Shown: positions 22,963 to 33,324 of the stretch, piece after piece | Layout: each line of letters starts with the position of its first letter | How positions within the stretch are numbered: position 1 is the stretch's first letter | Position numbers and translations under genes: made by a program | The notes under the pieces: generated by a model | What the model saw: the letters and a program-made list of their open reading frames with translations, nothing else | Told to the model about the DNA's origin: nothing | The model's database searches: none | From: Clytia hemisphaerica | Taxonomy: Eukaryota; Cnidaria; Hydrozoa; Leptothecata; Clytiidae | DNA length: 64,000 bases | NCBI GenBank assembly: GCA_902728285.1 | Contig: CACVBU010000971.1 | Coordinates: 575,614-639,613 of the forward strand | Direction of reading: 5' to 3'

Positions 22963-25701
22963 TCACTCTTGATGAACAATGACATCAGCATAAAATTTGT
23001 TGGGAAGATATTGGAAATATTTTCCAGTAAGTTGAACATTCATACAATTTGGACCATCATATTGTGTTGTCCCAGGTTCCTCCTCATCATAACCACCATT
23101 TGGATAACCAAAGCAAAGTCCTTTCAGGGCTTGCTCAACTTTATCTCTTTTAACAGCATACTGTCTACTTCGAGTGTTTTGGTTTTTCCTCTTTAAGACT
23201 ATGACTCCGATCTTGTCTGGTAACTGTGGCAGGTGTCTAGCAATCTCCATTTTATTTGGGATACTAACAGTGTGACCTTTTGACGACAACATCCCATGGC
23301 GGAGTAGATGTACGTTAGTACAGACCGTTATTTTGGCGATCAACAATCTTTCAACCATGGTAAGATTTTGGAGAAATGGCGGTATTGGTAGAAAATGCAT
23401 TCCATTATGACGAATAGGGTGCGAAGGTGGACCCAAATCTTTTTCATCAGTAGTGAGGTATCCAGAAAACTTAGCAGGCTTTTCACTTTGTTTAGCGTTC
23501 TCTTTCTTCTCTTCATTTTTTTTGGTGATATGGCTTTTACCATTCTTTTTTTCATCCTTCTTATCGTGATTCTTTTTTTGCCGGTTCCTTTGATATCTAT
23601 CTTGGCTGCAGCGATAACACAATCCTGTTCTTTTAACATTCCAAGTGTTCAATTTCACTCGGGCAGTGTTGTTGTTGAAAGATGGATTATAGACTGGCCT
23701 TGTCTCTTTACATAATGAACAAGTGGCCACATCATGGTTATTTTCACCAGCCAGAAAGTCAGCGACTGATTTTCCAACTTCAGGATTTTGGTGAAGTGAG
23801 TTCAACAAATCAGCATTTTGATCAGGTTCCGGTTCAGGTTCAGGTTCAGGATCACAAGTTTCAGACTGGAGGTCAACATCCATTGAAGAAGAAGGTTGTT
23901 GATCTTCTACATGTGATGAGCCAGCTTGTGAGTGCTCCGTTGGTTCCTCTCGTTGTTGATTGTCTAGATTTTGCTTATTCTGCTTCACCCTCTCGTAGGC
24001 AATCTTGTTTTTCATTTTTTTAATACATCTACCTGTTTCAACGAGGTTGTCTTTTTCGGCAGGCAAAACATAAGGTACATCATATTGTGCACATTGCTGT
24101 AAAAGAGTTTGGGGTTTCTTTGTTTCTTTTTTAAGCTTTCGTTTTTGGTAATAGATCTTGTTTTGCAGTTTCATAATACGCCGATTAGTTTCAATGAGGG
24201 ATTCATTTTCAGCTGGCATAACATACGGAACATTATATTCTTGACATTGCTGTAATAGAGCCTTTGCCTGCTTCTCTTTTTTCAGATTTTGCCTTTTACA
24301 GTTGATTTCGATCCTCGTTTTGTTAATACGAAATTTGAATTGTTCCTCCGTTTCAGATTCATATAGTAGAGAGTTGTGTTGCCGTTCATCTTCCACCAAT
24401 TCTGATTTACGTGAAAAAGATTGTTGATGTTTGTCTTTGGAATGCTGTTCAATACTACATTCAGAAATAACAAAGTCGACATGATTGGAAAATGAGGTGG
24501 GCAGACGAAGGGAATTGTGTGTATCATATGATAAAACTGTTTCATTTGTTGGTATCAAGGATTGAAAGTGATCATTGTTAGATGAAGCCAAGTACATTAC
24601 AATACCAGAGGTTGCATTTGGATTTAGATCGAAGTAAGGTTGTTCACGTGTGCTTGAATCGGTTGATACAAAGATGTGTACATTTAGAAAGTATGCAGTT
24701 GCAACACAAACAATCATTTCTGTGTAGACTGCATCTTTTTCTTGTTCTGATAAATACAATTCAAATCGATCACCACCCAAGTTGTTGCTCTGGAATCGAT
24801 CATCTACAACAATATTGTGCAAACCAAAATCTTGTAAAACATGGTTAAAATCATCATGTTCTTTGGTATTCCTGATGTAATTGACAACTGCTTTTCTCAA
24901 ATCTCCTATATCTACAAACCTAAAGTTTACAGGAAGTTGGCCATTAATTGTAGATCGATGAATTTGCTCAACAATAGAATGATAGAAACAGTTGCCATCT
25001 CCTGGTGTTGGTTGATACAATGACATATCCAATCCAACGAAACGAGCATTGGCTACCATAATAGTTGCTCTTTGGGCAATAGCTTCTTCAGGTGACAGGA
25101 TTTCCTTTTGGTATCCTTTTGCAAGAGAATTGTCAACACAATATGGCAAAACCCTCTCTTCTTGTAAAGGAATTAATGATTGGAAGTGGTTATTGGATGA
25201 TGAAAGAAACATTTCAATTCCAGAGGTTGCATTTGGATTCAAGTGAAGGTAAGGTTGTTCATTAGTAGATGCATCAGCTGTGACACAGATGTTTAAATTC
25301 AAATAGAAAGCAGTTGCAATACGAACAATAAGATTGGAGAAATTGGCATCGACACCTTGTTCTTGTAACAATCCTTCCCATTGTTGAGCGTCTACACTGT
25401 TTTGGAAGTTAAAATTTTGTACCACATTGTAAAATTCTGTTTCCTCCTTTACATTTCTCAAAAATGTCACAACATCTTTTCTTAACTTACCTATATCTGT
25501 GTATCTTTTTGATTTAGGAAGATTAAAATAAACATTTGGGCGATGAATTTGTTCTACAACAGCATAGTAAAAGCAATTTCCATCAGAAGGAGTAGGACGA
25601 TTCAAAGATACATTGAGCCCAATACTACACCCTCTTGCAACCAAAAATTTAGCTCGCTCTAAAAGCCTATCTGTTGTATTATCCATAGGTCTGGCTCTCA
25701 T
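22963..25701 (-). CDS. Helitron 1 N-terminal protein with tandem OTU domains
   Basis: A 912-residue frame from ATG 25701. OTU domain 1 (about residues 30-190) has PTPSDGNCFYYAVVEQIHR with the catalytic Asp-Gly-Asn-Cys, and a later NNHFQSLIP with the expected His. OTU domain 2 (about 218-400) repeats the layout with PTPGDGNCFYHSIVEQIHR and NDHFQSLIP. Two ~50-residue Lys-rich repeats follow (each with LLQQC and VPYV then PAE). An acidic PEPEPEP stretch, a CX2C...CX2C zinc finger (CSLCKETRP...CYRCSQ) and a DUF6570-like segment (PPFLQNLTMVERLLIAK) complete it. OTU proteins cleave ubiquitin chains; a role in protecting the transposition machinery is inference. The frame ends at a TGA (22965-22963) that lies in frame with the Rep region, so this is probably the N-terminal half of one polyprotein. 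Confidence 0.8.
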   Translation of the reverse strand: MRARPMDNTTDRLLERAKFLVARGCSIGLNVSLNRPTPSDGNCFYYAVVEQIHRPNVYFNLPKSKRYTDIGKLRKDVVTFLRNVKEETEFYNVVQNFNFQNSVDAQQWEGLLQEQGVDANFSNLIVRIATAFYLNLNICVTADASTNEQPYLHLNPNATSGIEMFLSSSNNHFQSLIPLQEERVLPYCVDNSLAKGYQKEILSPEEAIAQRATIMVANARFVGLDMSLYQPTPGDGNCFYHSIVEQIHRSTINGQLPVNFRFVDIGDLRKAVVNYIRNTKEHDDFNHVLQDFGLHNIVVDDRFQSNNLGGDRFELYLSEQEKDAVYTEMIVCVATAYFLNVHIFVSTDSSTREQPYFDLNPNATSGIVMYLASSNNDHFQSLIPTNETVLSYDTHNSLRLPTSFSNHVDFVISECSIEQHSKDKHQQSFSRKSELVEDERQHNSLLYESETEEQFKFRINKTRIEINCKRQNLKKEKQAKALLQQCQEYNVPYVMPAENESLIETNRRIMKLQNKIYYQKRKLKKETKKPQTLLQQCAQYDVPYVLPAEKDNLVETGRCIKKMKNKIAYERVKQNKQNLDNQQREEPTEHSQAGSSHVEDQQPSSSMDVDLQSETCDPEPEPEPEPDQNADLLNSLHQNPEVGKSVADFLAGENNHDVATCSLCKETRPVYNPSFNNNTARVKLNTWNVKRTGLCYRCSQDRYQRNRQKKNHDKKDEKKNGKSHITKKNEEKKENAKQSEKPAKFSGYLTTDEKDLGPPSHPIRHNGMHFLPIPPFLQNLTMVERLLIAKITVCTNVHLLRHGMLSSKGHTVSIPNKMEIARHLPQLPDKIGVIVLKRKNQNTRSRQYAVKRDKVEQALKGLCFGYPNGGYDEEEPGTTQYDGPNCMNVQLTGKYFQYLPNKFYADVIVHQE

Positions 25702-25786
25702 TACAACCTGAAAGAAAAAAAGAAATTTGATGAAGTAAAAAGCTTCTGAAAAATCTGTGTATGAAAATTTGAATAACTATTTAGAC

Positions 25787-26495
25787 AAGACTGAAACGTT
25801 TCAACGCAATCGCAAATGCATAAAAAGTCACCATATGTTTCAGCTGCGAAATAACGCAGTTTGAGAAAAAAACCAAATACTTATCTGTCTGTGTAACCTG
25901 TAAGCTTACTTGGTTGCTTACTTACTTGATTGCTTACTATTTAAAATTTGAATGATTTCGGTAACATCGGCAATTGGATATCGGTATCGGTATCGGTATG
26001 GGGTACAGCATTTCCATAGGAAATTTAAGTAAATGCAAAACTTTTATAAAAATTCTCTAAGAAAATCCCATTTATAGTAGACACGAAAAACTATAGGACA
26101 AAAATTATTAAAAAAAATAGACAAACCCAAAAGTATCAACGCAATCGCAAATGTATAAAAAGTCTATCATAATTCTAAAAATCACGCAGTTTGAGAAAAC
26201 CTTTAAGCTTACTTGGTTGCTTACTTACTTGATTTCTTACTATTAAAATTTGAACGATTTCGGTAACAGCCGCAATTGGATATCGGTATCGGTATCGGTA
26301 TGGGGTACAGCATCTCCATAGGAAAAAGTAAATGCAAAACTTTTATAAAAATTCTCTAAGAAAATCCCATTTATAGTAGACACGAAAAACTATAGGACAA
26401 AAATGATTAAAAAAAATAGACAAACCCAAAAGTATCAACGCAATCGCAAATGTATAAAAAGTCTATCATAATTCTAAAAATCACGCAGTTAACCG
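25787..26495 (+). repeat. Tandem duplication of a ~300-345 bp unit (about 2.2 copies)
   Basis: The word TATCAACGCAATCGCAAATG, or its variant, begins units near 25800, 26133 and 26436. Units 1 and 2 share long identical stretches including TTACTTGGTTGCTTACTTAC, a (GGTATC)n-like run and TTTATAGTAGACACGAAAAA. The third copy is cut off at TCACGCAGTTAACCGG. It lies just upstream of the Helitron 1 coding start, so it could belong to the element's 5' region or be independent. The high similarity suggests recent duplication. Confidence 0.75.
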
Positions 26496-26798
26496 GTTAC
26501 TTTTTCGAAGCGGGCTACATGACTTTTTGCGCAATGCAATTGGTTCTTTTCGCATGACGACGGGCCTACATTGTCCAGAGTTGCCCGTCGTTAGGAAAAT
26601 TCATTGTGACGTCACTTTTTCAAAGGAAAATGAACAATGCGTTGACATCATTTCTCTCATTTTTTATTTCTGACGTCAGAAATTAGAAAATTTTTTTATC
26701 TCTTTTCGCTTTATTTCGCTAGTTTTTTTCGCTTTATTTCGCTATTTTTCCTGGATAAAGTGCTGAAAATCAATCGAAGCTGAAGGAAGCGGTTAACA

Positions 26799-26939
26799 AA
26801 TACAATAATGACCGGTTTTTTTCGGTCTGTACTGAAAATATTGCCCTCGGTCAACGCAACAACCTCGCAAGCTCGGTCGTTACTTGACCTCGGGCAATAT
26901 TTCTCAGTACAGCCCTCACTAACCGGTCATTATTGTATT
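26799..26939. mobile_element. Palindromic MITE of 141 bp
   Basis: AATACAATAATGACCGGTT at the left is perfectly inverted at the right. Inner arms also pair imperfectly (GTACTGAAAATATTGCCCTC with GGGCAATATTTCTCAGTAC). The whole folds into one long hairpin with a short loop. It has the size and shape of a MITE but no second copy exists in this window. Confidence 0.6.
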
Positions 26940-27673
26940 AGTTCTACCATCTTACTTCCTAATATGGAAGTTTATATGATGTTATGTTACGGCAATGCAA
27001 GGTCATCAAGGTTTTGCAAAACACAAATTTGAAATGGTTTGTTTGTTTGTTTTCTTTGATAGACTTTATGAGCTATGAAATATTTACAAGGACTGTGAAC
27101 AAAAATATCCTTTAAGGAGGATTTCACAGTTTAAACTAGCTACAGTTATAAATAATGATGATATAATATATTATCTATGTTATCTTTTTTTAGCTAGGTG
27201 ATTTTGCAAGGTTGGTTTGAATATATAATACAGCCTTTATGTATAGGTACGTCCAAGTTAAAAACGCAGGTGCGTGTTGTTGGCTAAACCCTCGGTTTAG
27301 GAAACGAAGAAAACACACAAAAAAGACTGTTGTCTTTGATCGTCTGTTTAGGTAAACTTTTAAATGAATCAATGCGTTCGCTAAACCCTCTGTTTCACTT
27401 TTTTGGGTTTTTGGCTAAATGGTATGCACCCTTAGTAAATAATAAACCTTCAATTATGAGAGTTTCTTCAGGAAGTTTGAAAGCGATTTCGATTTAATCA
27501 AAAACCGGAACTTATTGAGCAGTAAAACGTCAAATTGAGAGCGTCAAAATATCAGTGTATAAGAATGCAAAAGATATAAAAAATGTTGCCGTATTTCAAA
27601 ATTTGAGTCTTAAAAGACCAAATAATAAATAGTTTGATCCACACTCAATGTCCTTCAGAAAACATAACAAAAG
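26940..27673. other. Non-coding stretch without recognised gene
   Basis: No family resemblance. A short repeated phrase GCTAAACCCTC occurs at about 27282 and 27382. Confidence 0.4.
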
Positions 27674-27675
27674 AT

Positions 27676-27697
27676 AGATAGATAGATAGATAGATAA
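27676..27697. repeat. (GATA)n microsatellite, LINE 3' tail
   Basis: Five to six GATA units followed by GATAAATATATTTACC. On the minus strand this is the 3' tail of the CR1/L2-like LINE, the kind of microsatellite used in target-primed reverse transcription by this clade. Confidence 0.7.
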
Positions 27698-28146
27698 ATA
27701 TATTTACCGGTTTATACTTTACTGTTGAATATATACAGGGTGACAGATAAAATATGTACATGTCTCTTTTGACGATGCAAATAAAATGTTAGCTCAAGTT
27801 ATATGTACTAATAATACTATGTGCTGATAAAAATAAGTAAAGTAATATTTCCCTAATTAGTTTAGTAGTCAGTGAATGAGAAAACGGAAGGGAAACACAC
27901 GAAGAATAGTTCAGAGAACCAGTGGACTCGGAGTAACCTAAGGTTTAGTATTCACAAGTGCAAAAAAATGCAGAGGTAGCTATAAAGGGAGATGGTACTG
28001 TTCTGTTTCTGAACGAGACAAGGTAACAGAAGACGAAGATATGAAGAGAAAAGGAAGAAGGAAGGAGTGAGAAATGGAAAGAGAGAAAACCGAGGAAGAG
28101 AAAATGGGTTGTTTATTGGAGGGGAGGGGGGGGTGATAGGCCAGAA

Positions 28147-30183
28147 TCAAGATTCAGCAAGTTTAGTTAATAGATAACGTTGTAGGTGTAACTTAAAGGT
28201 AGACTTAGAAATTGATTTAAAGTCTGTGATTTTTAGTTTAGTGTGGAGTTCATTCCAGTCCCTGGTGACTAGAGTTGCTACACTAAGGGATCCATATCTT
28301 ACCGTCGTTGTTGTAGGGGGTTCAAGACGCAAAGAAGATTGACGTGTTGCTTCCTGGCGTTAATCTAAGAAAATCAAGACAAAAATAGTTAGGTATTGTT
28401 TTGTTGACAAAGTCAAACGCTAGGAGGCAATTTTTTACCTTAAGAAGTTTACTGATAGGTAAGTAGGATTGCAGATTTGATAAACAGAGGACGAGCAGAT
28501 TGTCTTGGTTTCTTAAAGTGAATGGTTCTTAAAGCTTTGTTTTGGAGAACTTCGATTTTTTCAAGAGATTGTTGTGTTATATAACCAAGAGTTTGAAGAC
28601 AATAGCTGACATGGGACTCAAACAGTGCGTAGTAAATAGATATAAGGGTTTTAAAATCAACAAAGTGTCTCAATTTAGACAGGAATCCTACTGTGCGTGA
28701 AAGTTTCTTAGTTAGGTCTTGAACCTGATAGTCCCATGAAAGGTGTTCATCAAGAATTATACCTAGATACTTAGCCTTTGTTGTGGGAAGCAGCTTCTGT
28801 CCACTAAGTCTAAAATTAAGTTTTTTTGTGAAAGAATTTCTAGACGATCGAAATAAAATAAGTTCAGTTTTCGATGTATTCAAGCTGATTTTGTTTGCCC
28901 TTAACCAGTGAACAAGGAGCGCAAGGTCACGATTAACTTTTCTGTTAAGCTGTTTAATTGATTCGTCACAGCAGATCAGACTTGTATCGTCTGCAAAGTG
29001 AATGGCTGTTGAATTTTCAAGAGAAAGTTGGAGATCATTTATGTAGATTACAAAAAGTAAAGGACCCAAGACAGAGCCCTGAGGCACCCCATGTCTTATC
29101 GGTATGTATTTTGAAGATGTATTTCTGATTTCCACACATTGCTCTCGACCTGATAGGTATGATTTGAGAATATTTAGGGCAGGCCCTCTTATTCCATAGT
29201 GTTCAAGTTTGCAAAGGAGGATATCGTGATCAACAGTGTCAAATGCTTTTTTTAAATCAATGAAAACCCCTGCAGCAATCTGTCCAGAGTCCAAAGCTTT
29301 CCTTACCAGTTCAGTGAGAGCAACTACAGCATGATTAGTACTGTGGCCTTTCCTAAAGCCGAATTGTTTAGATGAAAAAATATTATTATCTTCAAAGAAG
29401 CGAGAAAGTCTAAAATGTAGAAGTTTTTCAAAAATTTTATTTATATTAGAAAGTAAAGAAATAGGCCTGTAATTGCCAACATCAACTTTAGATTCTTTTT
29501 TGTGTAGAGGTTTGACTGTTGCTCTCTTCAAACAGTCTGGATAAACTCCTTCATGGATAGAAAAATTAAAAATGTGCGCAAGGACAGTGCTTGCTGTAGG
29601 AGCTATCATCTTTAGGAAAGAAGTTGGGATACTGGATGGGCCTGAAGCTTTAAGTCCGTCAAGTTCATTGATCAACTTAAGAACAGATTCAGGAGTAATC
29701 CTGTTGAGATAAATAGAGTATAATTTCTGAACACCTAAATAATCTGAAAATGTTTTAGCAGTCCTAGGGATTTGTTGTTTTGTTTTCTCTGCAATAGACC
29801 CATAGAAATTGTTGAAAACTTCAGCCATGTCTTTGTCATTGTTAATATGTACATTGTCTTGAAGAATAAGTTTTGGGGAAGGATCTGTGGATGATTTTAC
29901 ACCTATTATTTCATTTACAGCCTTCCACTTTTTTTTGAGATCATTACTATGTTCAGAAAAAAAGGTTTTGTAATATAAGTTTTTGCTAGCTCGCAGCAAT
30001 TTAGCAAGTAAATTTCTGTGTTTTTTGAACTTGTCATGCTTTAGTGCTTTAAGGGTTTGATCTTTTGCCTTCATAAATTTCTTATATAATTTGTTTTTGG
30101 AAGAGATTGATTTGAGGAGACCTTTTGTGATCCAGGGTTTTTTTGGTATGCATGCCTTCTTCCAAGTAGTTTTTATAGGGCAT
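28147..30183 (-). pseudogene. LINE ORF2 reverse transcriptase part
   Basis: Reverse transcriptase of the same LINE, mostly in one frame from about 30183 to 28449. Motifs: YRPISLLSNINKIFEKLLH, VFIDLKKAFDTVDHDIL, HGVPQGSVLGPLLFVIYIN, and the catalytic AIHFADDTSLI. The frame is cut at 28449 by a shift just after a PLFIKS motif. The conserved C-terminal tail continues in two other frames (FDFVNKTIPNYF, then LEPPTTTTVRYGS and TRDWNELHTKLK) to 28147. At least three indels separate this copy from a working ORF2. Confidence 0.8.
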
Positions 30184-31453
30184 GTGAATCTATAACCGAA
30201 TTGGTTTTAGTAATAAAAGTATTGAGCTTGTCAGAAGGAGATTTCCCATGAAGAGTAGTTGCCCAGTCGATAGAGAGAAAATCCATCAAGAAATCGTTTC
30301 TGGTGAAATTTCTGAAATCTCTCTTAGACGATTTGACTTGAAGAGACTTAGATGGTTTCAGATCCAATTTAAGTAACTGAGGCAGATGGTCCGAGATACT
30401 GCATATGAGATTGCATGCCTGTGGTTTTGCTGTGATGAAGTTCGTAAAAATGTTATCTATCAAAGTTTTTGAATGAGGAGTTATTCTGGTAGGCCTGGTA
30501 ATGGTTGGAATGAAACAGTGAGTTAAATTTGTAGTGAGAAACTCATCAGTGGGCTGTTTTGAATCAGCCATCAGTAAATCAAAGTTGAAATCTCCCATGA
30601 TAATTGCTTTTTTATTTTCTGAAATTATTTTGTCGAGAAGATTTGAGTAGAGAGAAAGGAAATTTTCAGAGTCAGCATTTGGATGTTTGTATATACATGC
30701 AACTATAAAGTTATTGTCATTTTCATACACAATCTCCCGGACCACTGACTCAATCTCATTTTCTCGATAAAGGACCAGATCGTCTCTTGGGGTTGAGTCA
30801 AATCCTGCAGAGATATAGATTCTGGCTCCACCTCGGTTAGACACAGTACAGCAGTCAAAGTGATTGTAATTGATCAAGCTAGAAGAGTTTTTGGCTTTGT
30901 TCAAGTCTTTGAAGCCTGTTTCAGTGATTCCAATGAAGTTAAAAGGAAGGGAACAGCTACCCAGTAAAGTTGTGAGGTCATCAAAATGTAAGTTAAGTGA
31001 TGCTATATTGAGGTGCATTGAAGCTAAGCAGGGATTGTTTTTGTCATACTTTTCATTAACCTCACTCAAGGCCAAATAAGGACAACCCAATTCTTGTGTT
31101 TCACCGCTGTCAAGAGCCTCATCTATATCTCTGTAGAATTGGACATTAATATCATTAAGAGGATCGAGAAAGAAATCAAAATTCTTACCTTGTAGGGTGA
31201 GTTTTAGGTCTTCATGGGATATGTCTCCAAATGGTACTGCATGATTGTAGCATTTTTGGCAGAACCATGAGTTTTCATCATTTTGAAGTCGGTGGTAGAC
31301 ATCCAGAGACGTGTTGTTGCATTTGATGTGAATCCAAAGGTTGCAAAGGTCACACCATACAGCATTATGATTTTTTGCTACAGGGTTACTACAAATTCCA
31401 CAGGGGTTTTTTATGTTACGTTGTTTCTTACCTTTCTTGTTTCTTATAGGCAT
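30173..31453 (-). pseudogene. LINE ORF2 N-terminal part: PHD finger and endonuclease
   Basis: 426 residues from ATG 31453. Residues ~17-70 form a C4HC3 PHD finger (CGICSNPVAK, WCDLCNLWIHIKCN, WFCQKC). The APE-type endonuclease follows, with SMHLNIASLNLHFDDL, FNFIGITETGF with the catalytic Glu, GGARIYIS, KKAIIMGDFNFDLL and SDHLPQLLKL. A PHD finger ahead of the endonuclease is known in some CR1-group LINEs; it may read histone tails during target choice (inference). The frame closes at 30173 by a frameshift near 30183. The RT frame resumes immediately with TTWKKA. Confidence 0.8.
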
Positions 31454-31800
31454 AACAAAAGGAGGGGGGGTAAAAACAGAGAGAGAAAGGTATTAAGAGG
31501 AAAGAGAAAAGAGAGAGGTGATACCTTATCAATGAGAAAACAGTAAACTATGTACCTAATGGGGGTCTTGCCAAAAAATGAAACATGAGCTCGTGCAGAA
31601 TTGTGTATCAGGACATGGCACAAATTATTAAGTTATAGGGGTATGGGGTCAAAAATTGGGACAGGCAGGGCAGGTAATCACTGACATATCAGACCAGAAC
31701 TTAATCGTCTAGGCAAAAAAAACAAAAAAAAAAAGGACTAAATAAATGATGATAGATAATAGATCAATCGAGTTCCGTGTTCAGTTATCAACAAGTGTAG

Positions 31801-32592
31801 TTAAAACTCTTGAAAGGGTAGATACTTCTTAGCTTGTGTGTCATATTTCATTAATATTGCTGGATATTTCACATACATTTTAGCATTGTCACCACGTTCT
31901 TGAATTTCCTTCCTCAGATTTGAAGCAATCTTACGTCTTGCCGTGACTTTTGGGGAGTACATGTGATCAACATAAACCTCGGTGCTGGTATTGTTTCTTT
32001 TAAGTGAGCGATTATGTTGGACAAGAGAATCAAAGTAATATTCAGCACTTTTCCAAGAAGTAAACTGGACGAAAATGGGTCGGTCCTTGTTGTTGTTGTT
32101 ATTTCTGTCATTACGATTACCAGCTGGCCGGTGGGCCCTGTCAATGTCAGTCATAACATCATCATAATTTACCTTGTTGTCGATATTGCTCAAGAAGGTT
32201 GCAAGTTTGCTAGCAGTCTTTGACCATTTTTCATTCTCTTCTTCCTTGATTCCACGAAAGATTAGTGTTTTTCTAAGGTTGCGATTTATTTGGTCATCTA
32301 GTGTTTGTTCTAATCTGTCTTTCTCTGTAGAAAGATTTGAAAGTTTCTTTGAAAGGTTAAGAATGTCTGCCTTGAGATGATCTGTAGTGGTTTCAAGAAT
32401 AGTGATTTTGTTCTCATTATCATTTGTTTTTGTCTTTAGTTTCGAGATTTCGTTACCAACATACTGTCTGAACTCTGAGATATTAGTGTCAATGAGTTCA
32501 CATTTCTTTGTCAGTTGTTCATGATTCGAGTCCATTCTGTTTAGAATATCACTCTTGAAGTCTTGAAGGATAGTTTTGAGATCGTTTGCCAT
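31801..32592 (-). CDS. LINE ORF1 protein, coiled coil plus RRM-like domain
   Basis: A 263-residue open frame starting at ATG 32592. The first ~120 residues are heptad-rich and should form a coiled coil. The rest resembles the L1 ORF1p/transposase_22 fold: NLRKTLIFRGIKEEEN for the RRM, then DRAHRPAG, and PIFVQFTSWKSAEYYFDS with a basic C-terminal domain. It would bind LINE RNA as a trimeric chaperone; trimerisation is from family knowledge. The frame is intact and lies upstream of ORF2 by about 350 bp. Confidence 0.8.
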   Translation of the reverse strand: MANDLKTILQDFKSDILNRMDSNHEQLTKKCELIDTNISEFRQYVGNEISKLKTKTNDNENKITILETTTDHLKADILNLSKKLSNLSTEKDRLEQTLDDQINRNLRKTLIFRGIKEEENEKWSKTASKLATFLSNIDNKVNYDDVMTDIDRAHRPAGNRNDRNNNNNKDRPIFVQFTSWKSAEYYFDSLVQHNRSLKRNNTSTEVYVDHMYSPKVTARRKIASNLRKEIQERGDNAKMYVKYPAILMKYDTQAKKYLPFQEF

Positions 32593-33288
32593 GTTAGTTA
32601 CTAGTTTTTAAACAATGATTGATAAGATTGTAGAAGATTAAAAATAATCGNAATAAATAGGTTCAATGTACGAGTAGCGACATGAGTATTCACAGCTTGC
32701 ATTTGGCAGTACCACTTTTGATACTTTTGAATGGTTTTATTCTTCATATAACGTACAGAACAATTTTCCAACCACGTTCTACTGGTTCAATTTCACAAAT
32801 TACATAAAATAACATGAAATAATTTTATAAATAGGTATTTAAGCAGTAGGGAAACTTATTACCAAAACCTTTTTGGTGATTTCACAAAAACATTTTTGGT
32901 GAACTCTTGATATGCACCATTGTCTTCCACAGCTGATTGGTTGAAAGTGACTATTTTATGTCACTTACAACGAATCACCTATTGGGTACGTGATGTAATG
33001 TCAGAAGACCTTTGAATGGCACATATCATGAATTTGCAGTGAAAAGGTGCAATTCATGAAAAATTTTAACCTTTCACACCGTGACTTAACCAAAAATTTA
33101 TGGTGAATTTTCAACGTTTTGTACATCTGGAATTAACTGAATATAAACTACGTTCTGATTCAATTAATTGCCGTAAGAACACCCTCTTTTTACTTTTCGA
33201 GAAAAATCTCAAAAAAGCCTACTATATATGTCCAGTGAAGTGGTACTCTGAACACCCAATAAATAAGAAGAATTAGAATTTGTAACAC
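32593..33288. other. LINE 5' flank and spacer
   Basis: The LINE 5' UTR is probably in the first part. Beyond that is AT-rich sequence with TTTTTGGTGA words near 32870-32905 and no recognised gene. One ambiguous base is at 32651. Confidence 0.4.
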
Positions 33289-33324
33289 TACTTTAGGCGT
33301 AGAAACTTTCGCGAACAGAAACTT

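Larger units (their letters stand above)
18871..25701 (-). mobile_element. Helitron 1 (OTU-OTU-Rep-Pif1), decayed
   Basis: A rolling-circle transposon on the minus strand. The order is two OTU domains, a repeat-rich basic linker with zinc finger, DUF6570-like region, HUH Rep and Pif1 helicase. The first 912 residues form one open frame; everything after is broken by a nonsense codon and several frameshifts. No C-terminal endonuclease was seen. Termini were not identified; limits given are coding limits. Confidence 0.85.
27674..32592 (-). mobile_element. CR1/L2-like LINE with PHD-finger ORF2
   Basis: A long non-LTR element on the minus strand: ORF1, a ~350 bp spacer, then ORF2 with PHD finger, endonuclease and reverse transcriptase. 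The 3' end is a short (TATC)n-type tail, seen as GATAGATAGATA on the plus strand near 27676-27697, which is usual for CR1-like elements. ORF1 is intact. ORF2 has frameshifts near 30183, 28460 and 28335, so the copy is dead but fairly young. The 5' end lies between 32593 and about 32700; an ambiguous base is at 32651. Confidence 0.85.

Noticed and set aside
22963..22965. Selenocysteine or programmed readthrough at the Helitron 1 TGA
   Set aside because: No SECIS-like structure or readthrough context is evident, and the downstream part is otherwise decaying, so simple mutation is the better explanation.
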